Assembly (NCBI RefSeq): GCF_008124835.1
Contig: NZ_VNHW01000016.1
Coordinates: 16,171-80,170 of the forward strand
Length of the DNA: 64,000 nt
Direction: 5' to 3'
Source of the DNA: Blastococcus xanthinilyticus
GTDB taxonomy: Bacteria; Actinomycetota; Actinomycetes; Mycobacteriales; Geodermatophilaceae
Positions 45,370 through 53,883 of this stretch are shown piece by piece (within the stretch, counting starts at the first letter, position 1; every line of letters starts with the position of its first letter). A program made the position numbers and the translations under genes. The notes beneath the pieces are model-generated. The model was not told the DNA's origin, searched no databases, and saw nothing but the letters and a program-made list of their open reading frames with translations.

Positions 45370-46824
45370 TCACCGCCCGGCCGGCGCGACGGCGGGCAGG
45401 AGCACCCGGGCCACGAGGTCGATCCCCTCGGTGTCCACGACCTCGGCGGCGACCAGCCCGCCGGCGACGGCGTCGGCCGGCACCCCGGTCACGGTCGTGG
45501 TCCCGTCGGCGTCGGGATCCTGGTGGGCGGCGTGCCCGAGCCAGACGCCCGGCCCCTGCTCGGCCGAGAGGTCCTCGGTCAGCAGCACCTCGACCCGCTC
45601 GCCGATCCGGTCCTCGGCGCGCTGGGCGGTCAGCTCCTCGACCAGGTCGGTGATCCGGCGCACCCGGGCGTCGATCTCGTGCTGGTCCAGCTTGCCGTCC
45701 AGCCCGATGGCCTCGGTGCCCTCCTCGTCGGAGTAGCCGAAGACGCCGACGGCGTCCAGGCGGCCCGCGACGAGGAAGCGCTCGAGCTCGGCGACGTCGT
45801 CCTCGGTCTCCCCCGGGAAGCCGAGGATGACGTTGGTGCGGAAGCCGGCCTCCGGTGCCAGTGACCGCGCCCGCTCGATGAGGGCGAGGAAGTCGTCGGT
45901 GCCGCCGAACCGCCGCATGCGACGCAGCAGCGAGGGCGAGGAGTGCTGGAAGGAGAGGTCGAAGTAGGGAGCCACGCGCCCGGTGCCGGCGATGACCTCC
46001 AGCAGCCCGGGGCGCAGCTCGGCCGGCTGCAGGTAGGCCACCCGCACCCGCGCGATCCCCTCGACGGCGGCCAGCTGCGGCAGCAACTTCTCCAGCGAGC
46101 GCAGGTCGCCGAGGTCCTTGCCGTAGGAGGTGGAGTTCTCGCTGACCAGCACCAGCTCGGTGACGCCCTGCCCGGCCAGCCACGCGGCCTCGGAGAGCAC
46201 CTCGGCCGGCGGGCGGGAGACGAAGGCGCCGCGGAAGGCCGGGATGGCGCAGAAGGCGCAGCGCCGGTCGCACCCGGAGGCGAGCTTCAGCGCGGCCGAC
46301 GGCCCGGAGGCCAGCCGGCGGCGGCGCAGCCAGTCGTGCCCGGGGATGGCCGGGCCGGTCTCGCCCGTCCGCCCCCCGGCGCCGGCGAGCACCGCGGAGC
46401 GCTCGACCGGGCTGATCGGCAGCAGGGTGCGCCGGTCGCGCGGGGTGTGCGGGACCAGCGGGCGGCCGGCCAGCACGTCGTCGAGGCGGTCGCCGATCGC
46501 GGCGTAGTCGTCGAAGCCGAGGACGGTGGCCTCCGGCAGCGCGCCGGCGAGCTCGGCGCCGTACCGCTCGGCCATGCAGCCGACGGCGACGACGGAGGCA
46601 CCGGAGTCCGTGGCGGCGAGGATGGCGTCGACCGAGTCCTTCTTGGCGGTCTCGATGAAGCCGCAGGTGTTCACCAGGACGGCGTCGGCGGAGTCGGAGT
46701 CCTCGACGAGCTGGTACCCCTCGGCCGCCAGCCGGCCGGCCAGCTCCTCGGAGTCGACCTCGTTGCGCGCGCAACCGAGGGTCACCACGGCCACGGTCCG
46801 GGGAGAGCGGGGCGTGGCTGTCAC
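45370..46824 (-). CDS. rimO: Ribosomal protein S12 methylthiotransferase RimO
   Basis: RimO adds a methylthio group to an Asp of ribosomal protein S12. The 484-residue radical-SAM protein has MTTase cysteines C18, C54 and C83, the SAM triad C185-x3-C189-x2-C192 (CDRRCAFC), and a C-terminal TRAM domain. [10 protein letters not shown] and [12 protein letters not shown] distinguish it from MiaB. The GTG at 46824 is 6 bases after TACGAT, suggesting a leaderless mRNA. It heads rimO-pgsA-cinA. Confidence 0.95.
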   Translation of the reverse strand: MTATPRSPRTVAVVTLGCARNEVDSEELAGRLAAEGYQLVEDSDSADAVLVNTCGFIETAKKDSVDAILAATDSGASVVAVGCMAERYGAELAGALPEATVLGFDDYAAIGDRLDDVLAGRPLVPHTPRDRRTLLPISPVERSAVLAGAGGRTGETGPAIPGHDWLRRRRLASGPSAALKLASGCDRRCAFCAIPAFRGAFVSRPPAEVLSEAAWLAGQGVTELVLVSENSTSYGKDLGDLRSLEKLLPQLAAVEGIARVRVAYLQPAELRPGLLEVIAGTGRVAPYFDLSFQHSSPSLLRRMRRFGGTDDFLALIERARSLAPEAGFRTNVILGFPGETEDDVAELERFLVAGRLDAVGVFGYSDEEGTEAIGLDGKLDQHEIDARVRRITDLVEELTAQRAEDRIGERVEVLLTEDLSAEQGPGVWLGHAAHQDPDADGTTTVTGVPADAVAGGLVAAEVVDTEGIDLVARVLLPAVAPAGR

Positions 46825-46830
46825 CGGGCC

Positions 46831-46836
46831 ATCGTA
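46831..46836 (-). promoter_or_regulatory. -10 element TACGAT, leaderless start of rimO
   Basis: TACGAT on the minus strand, 6 bases, then GTG at 46824. Confidence 0.4.
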
Positions 46837-46908
46837 GTCGCCGGAGCGGTGGATCCCACCCCGCGACGGGGTGATCCCCGTCCGGTGACGCGCGGGACGG
46901 CCGGTCGA

Positions 46909-49425
46909 CTACTCGCTGCCGCGGATGGTGAACAGCGTCGCCTCGAGCTCGTCGGGCTTGATGAGCACGTCGCGCGCCTTGGAGCCCTCCGAGGGCCCGA
47001 CGATGCCGCGGCTCTCCATGAGGTCCATGAGCCGGCCGGCCTTGGCGAACCCGACCCGCAGCTTGCGCTGCAGCATCGACGTCGAGCCGAACTGGCTGGT
47101 GACGATGAGCTCCACGGCCTGCAGCAGCAGGTCGAGATCGCCGCCGATGTCCTCGTCGATCTCCTTCTTCTCGCCGGCGCTGCCCGCGGAGAAGACCTCC
47201 TCGCGGTACTCCGGCTCGGCCTGCCGCTTGCTGAACTCGACGACCGCCTCGATCTCGGCGTCGGACACGAACGCGCCCTGGACGCGCATCGGCTTGCCCG
47301 CGCCGATGGGCATGAAGAGGGCGTCACCCATGCCGATCAGCTTCTCCGCGCCCGGCTGGTCGAGGATGACCCGGCTGTCGGTGAGGCTGGAGGTGGAGAA
47401 CGCCAGGCGCGAGGGCACGTTGGCCTTGATCAGGCCGGTGACGACGTCGACCGACGGGCGCTGCGTGGCCAGGATCAGGTGGATGCCCGCCGCACGGGCC
47501 TTCTGCGTGATCCGGACGATGTGCTCCTCGACGTCCCGGGGCGCCACCATCATGAGGTCGGCGAGCTCGTCGACGATCGCCAGGATGTAGGGGTAGCGCC
47601 GGTAGACCCGCTCGCTGCCGGGCGGCACCGTGATCTCGCCCTTGTCGACCTTGCGGTTGAAGTCGTCGATGTGCCGCACGCCGGTGGACTTCATGTCCTG
47701 GTAGCGCTGCTCCATCTCCTCGACCAGCCAGGCCAGCGCGGTGGCGGCCTTCTTCGGGTCGGTGATGATCGGCGTGATCAGGTGCGGGATGCCGTCGTAC
47801 GGCGTCAGCTCGACCATCTTGGGGTCGACCAGGATCATCCGCAGCTGGTCCGGGGTGGCCCGCAGCAGCAGCGAGGTCAGGATCGAGTTGACGCAGCTGG
47901 ACTTACCGGCGCCGGTGGCGCCGGCGACCAGCAGGTGCGGCATCTTCGCCAGGTTCGCGCAGACGAACCCGCCCTCGATGTCCTTGCCGAGACCCACCAG
48001 CATCGGGTGCGGGTCCTGCTTGGCCGCCTGCGAGCGCAGCACGTCGCCCAGGCTGACCTTCTCGCGGTCGGTGTTGGGCACCTCGATGCCGACGGCGGAC
48101 TTGCCGGGGATCGGCGCGAGGATGCGGATGTTGTCGTTGGCCACCGCGTAGGCCATGTTGCGGGTCAGGGCGGTGATCTTCTCGACCTTCACGCCCTGGC
48201 CGAGCTCGACCTCGTAGCGGGTGACCGTCGGCCCGCGGGTGAAGCCGGTGACCGCGGCGTCGATGTTGAACTGCTCCAGGACGCCGCTGATCGCCTCGAT
48301 GGCGACGTCGTTGGCCTTCGAGCGGGCCCGCGGCGGGTCGCCGGGGCGGAGCGTGGACAGCGAGGGCAGCACGTAGTCGCCCTCGACCGGCTGGATCGAC
48401 AGCTGCTCCGGCTCGGTGATCGGCGGCAGGTCCTCGGGCGGGGAGGTGCGGTCCACGATCGGCGGCCGGGCGGCCGGGACCGGCGGCGGGGCCGCGAGGA
48501 CGGTGTGCTCGGCCTCCGTGGTGCGGGTGGCCTCGGGTGCCTCGGCGTAGGCGCCGTGGTCGATCGGGCCGGTGGTGAGCAGGTCCTCCGACAGCGACTT
48601 CCGGCGGGACCGGCGGCTGACGGGGGCCTCCTCCGGCTCCTCGTCCTCGTCGTCGTAGCCGTCGTCGTCGTACTCGTCGTAGTCGTCGCGGCCGAGCAGC
48701 CGGTCGGTGAACTCCCGCAGCCGCTCCGGGATCTGGTGCACCGGCGTCGCGGTGATCACCAGCAGGCCGAAGAACGCGAGCAGGGCCAGCAGCACCACGG
48801 TCACGACGGCGCCGAGCCCCGCGACCAGCGGGGTGCCGACGGCCCAGCCGACCAGCCCGCCGGAGCCGGGCCGGCCCTGCTGCGGCAGGGCGGGGGTGCC
48901 CACGACGTGCGCGATGCCGAGGACGGAGGCCACGGCGCACAGCCAGCCGATCGCCAGCCGCCCGCGCGCCTCGGGCCGGGGACCGCGGCGCAGCAGCCGC
49001 AGCGCCGCGAAGAACAGGACCACCGGCAGCACCATCACCAGCGACCCGACGATCCAGCGCACGCCGTCGGTCAGCGCCGTCCCGACCGGGCCGATGCCGT
49101 TGCTCCAGGCCGCCGCGCCCAGCACGATGGCCAGGCCGAGGACGGCCAGGCCGACGCCGTCCCGGCGGTGCTCGGGCGCCAGCGGCTCGGCCTCCTCCGG
49201 GCGGGCCACCGAGCGGGCGAGACCGCCCGCGCCGCGGGCGAGCAGGTTCCAGCCGCCGCTGGCGATCCGCCAGAGGCCGGGGCCCGACGACTGCGGCTTC
49301 TTCTTCGCCGCGGGACGGCGGTTGGGCGCGCTCTTGGTCGGCGGTCGCTTCTTGCTCGCCGCCGTCGAACCCGAGCGGCTGCGGGTCGCGGCCGGCCGAC
49401 GGCTCGACGTGGTGCGGGCAGGCAT
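46909..49425 (-). CDS. ftsK: DNA translocase FtsK/SpoIIIE
   Basis: FtsK pumps chromosome termini through the closing septum. The 838-residue protein has a basic N-terminal tail, about four membrane helices (~90-250), an acidic linker (DDYDEYDDDGYDDEDEE), and the motor with GATGAGKSSCVN (Walker A), AIVDELADLMM (Walker B) and RPSVDVVTGLIKANVPSR. The C-terminal gamma winged helix (ELIVTSQFGSTSMLQRKLRVGFAKAGRLMD) reads KOPS sites. It is divergent from the peptidase gene. Confidence 0.96.
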   Translation of the reverse strand: MPARTTSSRRPAATRSRSGSTAASKKRPPTKSAPNRRPAAKKKPQSSGPGLWRIASGGWNLLARGAGGLARSVARPEEAEPLAPEHRRDGVGLAVLGLAIVLGAAAWSNGIGPVGTALTDGVRWIVGSLVMVLPVVLFFAALRLLRRGPRPEARGRLAIGWLCAVASVLGIAHVVGTPALPQQGRPGSGGLVGWAVGTPLVAGLGAVVTVVLLALLAFFGLLVITATPVHQIPERLREFTDRLLGRDDYDEYDDDGYDDEDEEPEEAPVSRRSRRKSLSEDLLTTGPIDHGAYAEAPEATRTTEAEHTVLAAPPPVPAARPPIVDRTSPPEDLPPITEPEQLSIQPVEGDYVLPSLSTLRPGDPPRARSKANDVAIEAISGVLEQFNIDAAVTGFTRGPTVTRYEVELGQGVKVEKITALTRNMAYAVANDNIRILAPIPGKSAVGIEVPNTDREKVSLGDVLRSQAAKQDPHPMLVGLGKDIEGGFVCANLAKMPHLLVAGATGAGKSSCVNSILTSLLLRATPDQLRMILVDPKMVELTPYDGIPHLITPIITDPKKAATALAWLVEEMEQRYQDMKSTGVRHIDDFNRKVDKGEITVPPGSERVYRRYPYILAIVDELADLMMVAPRDVEEHIVRITQKARAAGIHLILATQRPSVDVVTGLIKANVPSRLAFSTSSLTDSRVILDQPGAEKLIGMGDALFMPIGAGKPMRVQGAFVSDAEIEAVVEFSKRQAEPEYREEVFSAGSAGEKKEIDEDIGGDLDLLLQAVELIVTSQFGSTSMLQRKLRVGFAKAGRLMDLMESRGIVGPSEGSKARDVLIKPDELEATLFTIRGSE

Positions 49426-49432
49426 GCGTCAG

Positions 49433-49438
49433 ACGGTA
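49433..49438 (-). promoter_or_regulatory. -10 element TACCGT, leaderless start of ftsK
   Basis: TACCGT on the minus strand, 7 bases, then ATG at 49425. Confidence 0.4.
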
Positions 49439-49501
49439 AGCCCGGTGGGGGTTTCCGGCGGGCAGGCGAGGCGTCGTGTCCCGCACCGGCCCGCCATCTC
49501 C

Positions 49502-49507
49502 TAACGT
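49502..49507 (+). promoter_or_regulatory. -10 element TAACGT, leaderless start of S9 peptidase gene
   Basis: TAACGT, 7 bases, then ATG 49515. Confidence 0.4.
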
Positions 49508-49514
49508 CACAGAC

Positions 49515-51464
49515 ATGAGCTCCCCGCTCCCCCATGGCAGCTGGCCCACCCCGATCACCTCCGAGCTGGTCGTCCGGACCGCAGCCCGGCTCGGGGAGGT
49601 GGCCGTGGACGGGCCGGACCTCTGGTGGTCGGAGTCCCGGCCGGACGAGGGCGGCCGCTCGGTCCTCGTGCGGCGCGCGGCCGACGGCACCGTGGCCGAC
49701 GGGCTGCCCGCGCCGTGGAACGCCCGCACCCGCGTCCACGAGTACGGCGGCGGCGCCTGGACGGTGTCCGGCGGCACGCTGTGGTTCACCGAGTTCTCCG
49801 ACCAGCGGCTGTACCGGCTCGACGCGGGGTCCGACGTCCCGGTCCCGGTCACCCCGGAGCCGGCCGTCCCCGGCGGGGTGCGCCACGCCGACCTCGTCGC
49901 GACGCCGGAGGGGCTGCTTGCCGTCCGGGAGACCCATGCCGACTCCGGTGCCGCGGCCGACGTCGTCAACGAGATCGTGCGGGTGCGCCCCGACGGGAGC
50001 AGCGACGTCCTGGTCAGCGGGCCCGACTTCGTCGCCGGCCCACGCCCCTCCCCCGACGGCTCGGCCCTGGCGTGGCTGCAGTGGGACCACCCGCACATGC
50101 CCTGGGACGCCGCCCAGCTCGTGTTCCGGTCGGCCGACGGCACCGAGACCGTGGTCGCCGGCGGCCCCGGGGAGTCGGTCGTCCAGCCGACGTGGGCCCC
50201 CGACGGCACGCTGTGGTTCCTGTGCGACCGCACCGACGTCTGGTCGCTGTACCGGAAGCGCCCGCACGGCGAGGTGGAGCTCGTCCTGGACGTCGGCGCC
50301 GACATCGCCGGGCCGCAGTGGCTCTTCGGGCAGAGCCGCTACGCGCTGCTGCCCGACGGGCGGATCGTGCTGGCCTACGGCCGGGCGGGGTCCGACCGGC
50401 TCGCCGTGCTCGAGGACGGCGAGCCGCGCGAGCTGGAGCTGAGCTGGGGCACGTTCCGCTACGTCACCGCGCACGGCCCGGCGGTGGTCTGCGTGGCCGG
50501 CAGCCCGGGGAGCGAGCCGGTGGTGCTGCGGGTGGACGTCGGCAGCACGGAGCCGGAGATCCTGCGCCCGGCCCGCCGGCTCGGCCTGGACCCGGCGTGG
50601 TTCTCCACCCCCGAGCACGTGACCTTCCCGACCGAGGACGCCGGCACCGGGATCGGCGAGGCCCACGCGCTGGTCTACCCGCCGACGAACCCGGAGGTCA
50701 CCGCCCCCGAGGGAGAGCTGCCGCCGCTGCTCGTGGTGGTGCACGGCGGGCCGACCGGGGCCGCCGTCCCGGTGCTCGACCTGGAGGTCCAGTACTGGAC
50801 CTCGCGCGGCTTCTGCGTCGCCGACGTCGACTACCGCGGTTCGGTCGGCTACGGCCGCCGGTACCGGGACGCGTTGCAGGGGCGGTGGGGCGTGGCCGAC
50901 CTGGACGACGTGATCGCCTGCGCGCGCTTCCTCGCCGGCAGCGGTCGGGTGGACGCCGCCCGGATGGCGATCCGCGGCGGGTCGGCGGGCGGCTACACGA
51001 CCCTGGCCGCGCTGACGATGCGCCCGGGAGTCTTCACCGCCGGCGCCAGCCACTTCGGGGTCGCCGACCTGGGCGCGCTGGCGGCCGAGACGCACAAGTT
51101 CGAGTCCCGCTACCTCGACGGGCTGGTCGCGCCCTACGACCCGGACGCCGGGCCGGCGGGCAACCCCGTCCACGCCGAGCGCTCCCCCATCAACCACGTC
51201 GAGGCCCTGGACACCCCGCTGGCGGTCTTCCAGGGCGAGGAGGACGCCGTCGTCCCGCCGTCGCAGGCCGAGGCGATCGTCGCCGCTCTCCGGGCCAAGG
51301 GCGTGCCGCACGCCTACCTGCTGTTCCCCGGCGAGCAGCACGGCTTCCGCAAGGCGGAGAACATCCGCGCGGCGCTGGACGGCGAGCTCTCCTTCTACGC
51401 GCAGGTGTGGGGCTTCGACCTCCCCGCCGCCGAGGGCATCGCACCGGTCCCGGTGCACCGGTGA
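49515..51464 (+). CDS. S9 (prolyl oligopeptidase) family peptidase
   Basis: The 649-residue protein has an N-terminal beta-propeller (VHEYGGGAWTVSGGTLWFTEF and similar blades) and a C-terminal alpha/beta-hydrolase domain with the nucleophile S490 (GGSAGGYTT), the Asp in FQGEEDAVVPP and the His in PGEQHGFRK. No signal peptide is seen, so it acts in the cytosol, probably on short peptides. It is coupled to the aminotransferase gene by a GTGA overlap. Confidence 0.93.
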   Translation: MSSPLPHGSWPTPITSELVVRTAARLGEVAVDGPDLWWSESRPDEGGRSVLVRRAADGTVADGLPAPWNARTRVHEYGGGAWTVSGGTLWFTEFSDQRLYRLDAGSDVPVPVTPEPAVPGGVRHADLVATPEGLLAVRETHADSGAAADVVNEIVRVRPDGSSDVLVSGPDFVAGPRPSPDGSALAWLQWDHPHMPWDAAQLVFRSADGTETVVAGGPGESVVQPTWAPDGTLWFLCDRTDVWSLYRKRPHGEVELVLDVGADIAGPQWLFGQSRYALLPDGRIVLAYGRAGSDRLAVLEDGEPRELELSWGTFRYVTAHGPAVVCVAGSPGSEPVVLRVDVGSTEPEILRPARRLGLDPAWFSTPEHVTFPTEDAGTGIGEAHALVYPPTNPEVTAPEGELPPLLVVVHGGPTGAAVPVLDLEVQYWTSRGFCVADVDYRGSVGYGRRYRDALQGRWGVADLDDVIACARFLAGSGRVDAARMAIRGGSAGGYTTLAALTMRPGVFTAGASHFGVADLGALAAETHKFESRYLDGLVAPYDPDAGPAGNPVHAERSPINHVEALDTPLAVFQGEEDAVVPPSQAEAIVAALRAKGVPHAYLLFPGEQHGFRKAENIRAALDGELSFYAQVWGFDLPAAEGIAPVPVHR

Positions 51465-52516
51465 GCCTGGCCGCGGCCGTGGCCGGGGAGTTCGACGTCG
51501 CGGGCAGCTACCTCGACACCGCCTCGATGGGCCTCCCCCCGCGCCGGTCGCTGTCCGCGCTGCACGCCGCCCTCGACCAGTGGGCCGCGGGGCGCAGCCG
51601 CGCGCCGGACTTCGACCGCGACGTGGAGTCCGCCCGCGCCGCCTACGCCGCCCTGGTGGGGGTGCCGCCGGGCAGCGTCGCCGTCGGCAGCCAGGTCAGC
51701 GTCTTCGCCGGCCTGGTGGCCGCCTCCGTCCCGGCCGGCGGGGAGGTGCTGGTGGCCGAGAACGACTTCACCAGCGTCGTCTTCCCGTTCCTGGCGCAGG
51801 CCGGCCGCGGGATCCCGGTCCGCGAGGTCCCGCTCGAGCGCCTGACGGAGGAGGTCACGGCCAGGACCACGCTGGTCGCGGTCTCGGCCGTCCAGTCCGC
51901 CGACGGGCGGGTGCTCGACCTCGACCGGCTGGCGGCGGCCACGACCGCCGCCGGCGCCCGGGTGCTGCTGGACACCACCCAGGCGACCGGCTGGCTCCCG
52001 CTCGACGTCGGCCGCTTCGACTACACCGTGGGCGGTGGCTACAAGTGGCTGCTCGCACCCCGCGGCACCTGCTTCGCCACGGTGCGGCCCGACCGGCTCG
52101 ACGAGCTGGTCCCGCACGCGGCCGGCTGGTACGCCGGGGCCGATCCGTGGACCAGCATCTACGGCGCTCCGCTGCGCCTGGCCGACGACGCCCGCCGGTT
52201 CGACGTCTCCCCCGCCTGGCACTCCTGGGTGGGGCAGGCGCGGTCGCTGGAGCTGCTGACCGAGATCGGCCGGGAGGCGCTGCACGCGCACGCGACCGGC
52301 CTGGCCGGCCGGTTCCGCGCCGCCGTCGGTCTGCCGCCGGGCGACTCCGCCATCGTCAGTCTCGCCGTCGACGACGCCGCCGCCGGGCAGCTCCGGGCCG
52401 CCGACGTCCGCGCGAGCGTCCGGGCGGGCCGGCTGCGGCTGGCGTTCCACGTGTCCACCACCGACCGGGACGTCGACCGCGCGGCCGAGGCGCTGGCCGG
52501 GCACGTGCGGATCTGA
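51461..52516 (+). CDS. Class V PLP-dependent aminotransferase-like protein
   Basis: The 351-residue protein has a class V fold: YLDTASMGLPPRRSL at the start, VLLDTTQATGWLPLDVGRFDY with the PLP Asp, and the Schiff-base K195 in GGGYKWLLAPRG. The C-terminus (RLRLAFHVSTTDRDVDRAAEAL) is family-like. Cysteine desulfurase, kynureninase-like and isopenicillin-epimerase-like members share this architecture, and no active-site Cys loop for desulfurase is evident. The reaction is not assigned. Confidence 0.87.
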   Translation: MSLAAAVAGEFDVAGSYLDTASMGLPPRRSLSALHAALDQWAAGRSRAPDFDRDVESARAAYAALVGVPPGSVAVGSQVSVFAGLVAASVPAGGEVLVAENDFTSVVFPFLAQAGRGIPVREVPLERLTEEVTARTTLVAVSAVQSADGRVLDLDRLAAATTAAGARVLLDTTQATGWLPLDVGRFDYTVGGGYKWLLAPRGTCFATVRPDRLDELVPHAAGWYAGADPWTSIYGAPLRLADDARRFDVSPAWHSWVGQARSLELLTEIGREALHAHATGLAGRFRAAVGLPPGDSAIVSLAVDDAAAGQLRAADVRASVRAGRLRLAFHVSTTDRDVDRAAEALAGHVRI

Positions 52517-52529
52517 CACCCCCGCGCAC

Positions 52530-52557
52530 TGAACCCTCCGCCTCCGGCGTCCGTATG
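52530..52557 (+). promoter_or_regulatory. ECF-type promoter before the sigma factor gene
   Basis: TGAACC (52530-52535), a 16-base spacer, then CGTATG (52552-52557). From memory, the M. tuberculosis SigL consensus is TGAACC-N16-18-CGTGTG. It lies 33 bases before the start of the ECF gene, the expected autoregulated promoter. Confidence 0.55.
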
Positions 52558-52589
52558 CCCTGCGAGAACGGTCCACGGAAGGGGCGCCG

Positions 52590-53126
52590 ATGAGGCGAGG
52601 CAGCGGCCTGGGGCGCGACGAGCAGCTCGACGTGGGAGCGGCCTACGCCGCCCACGGCCCGGAGCTGTACCGGTTCGCGCTCCGACAGCTCGGGGACGGC
52701 GGGGCGGCGCAGGACGTGGTGCAGGAGGTCTTCCTCCGCGCCTGGCGAGCGGCCGACTCCTTCGACCCCCAGCTGGCGGGCCTGCGCACCTGGCTGTTCG
52801 CGATCGCCCGCAACGTCGTGGTCGACGAGGTCCGCCGGCTGGCCGTCCGGCCCTGGCAGGCCCAGCTGACCGAGCCGCGGGCCGACCAGCTGCCTGCGCG
52901 GGACGGCATCGACGCCGGGCTGGTGGACGCCTGGGTGGTCGAGGAGGCACTGGGCCGGATCAGCCCGGACCACCGGACCGCGATCGTCCAGACGCACCTG
53001 CGGGGGCGGCCACACGACGAGGTGGCCGCCGAGCTGGGCATCCCGGTGGGCACACTGCGCAGCCGGGTCTTCTACGGCCTGAAGTCCCTGCGCCTGGCGA
53101 TGGAGGAGATGGGGGTGGAACCGTGA
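52590..53126 (+). CDS. ECF sigma factor (SigL/SigK-like)
   Basis: The 178-residue protein has sigma region 2 (YRFALRQLGDGGAAQDVVQEVFLRAWRAADSF with LRTWLFAIARNVVVDEVRR) and region 4 (ALGRISPDHRTAIVQTHLRGRPHDEVAAELGIPVGTLRSRVFYGLKSLR, split by turns). ATG 52590 follows GGAAGGGG. Its stop overlaps the anti-sigma gene. Autoregulation is suggested by the TGAACC/CGTATG promoter. The SigL-like assignment rests on that promoter and the zinc anti-sigma partner, so it is tentative. Confidence 0.9.
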   Translation: MRRGSGLGRDEQLDVGAAYAAHGPELYRFALRQLGDGGAAQDVVQEVFLRAWRAADSFDPQLAGLRTWLFAIARNVVVDEVRRLAVRPWQAQLTEPRADQLPARDGIDAGLVDAWVVEEALGRISPDHRTAIVQTHLRGRPHDEVAAELGIPVGTLRSRVFYGLKSLRLAMEEMGVEP

Positions 53127-53803
53127 GCGAGCCATCGCCCCAGGAGCACCGCGATCTCCGCGAGCAGCTGGGGGTGTACGCCCTCGGGCACGGGACGGCG
53201 GCCGAGCGGGCCGCCGTCCGCGCCCACCTGGACGGCTGCGCCGCGTGCCGGGCGGAGCTGGCCGAGCTCGCTCCGCTGGTCCCCCGGCTCGCCGACGTCG
53301 ACCCCGCCCGGCTGGACGAGGTCCCCGCACCGCCGGCCGGCCTGCGCGACGCGGTGCTCGCGCGGATCGCGGCGGAGGCGGCCCGGCGGCCGGCGCGGCT
53401 GACGTCGCGCCGCCGGACGGCGCTGCTCGCGACGGCGGGCGCCGTCGGGATCGCCGCCGCCGGCGTGGGGGTCGGCTGGCTGGTGCGGCCGGTGCCCCCG
53501 GCGGTGCCGCAGGAGGACGTCGCCGTGGAGGTCGTCGAGCCCGGCATCGAGGCGTCCGCAGCCCTGGTGGCGCACACCTGGGGCGTCGAGGTGAAGCTCT
53601 CCGGCGAGGGGTTCACCGCGGGCGAGGTCTACCGGGTGGCGGTGGTCGAGGAGGACGGCGCCCTCGTTCCGGCCGGGCAGTTCCTCGGCGTCGGGCCCGT
53701 GGAGCTGCACTGCAACCTCAACTCCTCCGTGCTGCTGGAGGACGCCGCCGGGTTCGCCGTGGTGGACGCCGACGGCGAGGTGGTGCTCCGCTCGCGGTTC
53801 TGA
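53123..53803 (+). CDS. Membrane-bound zinc anti-sigma factor
   Basis: The 226-residue protein has an N-terminal ZAS domain with H-x3-C-x2-C (HLDGCAACRAEL) and an earlier His, one membrane helix (LLATAGAVGIAAAGVGVGWLV, ~110-130), and an extracytoplasmic beta-rich domain resembling RskA/RslA C-domains (VEVKLSGEGFTAGEVYRVAVVEEDG, VGPVELHCNLNSSVLLED). It would hold the ECF factor at the membrane until redox or proteolytic release. GTG 53123 overlaps the sigma stop. Confidence 0.9.
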   Translation: MSEPSPQEHRDLREQLGVYALGHGTAAERAAVRAHLDGCAACRAELAELAPLVPRLADVDPARLDEVPAPPAGLRDAVLARIAAEAARRPARLTSRRRTALLATAGAVGIAAAGVGVGWLVRPVPPAVPQEDVAVEVVEPGIEASAALVAHTWGVEVKLSGEGFTAGEVYRVAVVEEDGALVPAGQFLGVGPVELHCNLNSSVLLEDAAGFAVVDADGEVVLRSRF

Positions 53804-53825
53804 CCGTGTGCTGACCACGGACGTG

Positions 53826-53872
53826 CCGCGGCCGCGCCGGGAGCAGCATCGCTGCCCCCGGCGCGGCCGCGG
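53826..53872. terminator. Long bidirectional terminator hairpin
   Basis: CCGCGGCCGCGCCGGG (53826-53841) pairs perfectly with 53857-53872. The stem continues inward with GCAGC/GCTGC around ATC, after one mismatch. It lies between the convergent anti-sigma and beta-helix genes. Confidence 0.85.
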
Positions 53873-53883
53873 GAGTCCTCGGG

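Noticed and set aside
45943..49518. 1191-codon plus-strand frame antisense to rimO and ftsK
   Set aside because: Both minus-strand genes have all catalytic motifs; the antisense frame has none.
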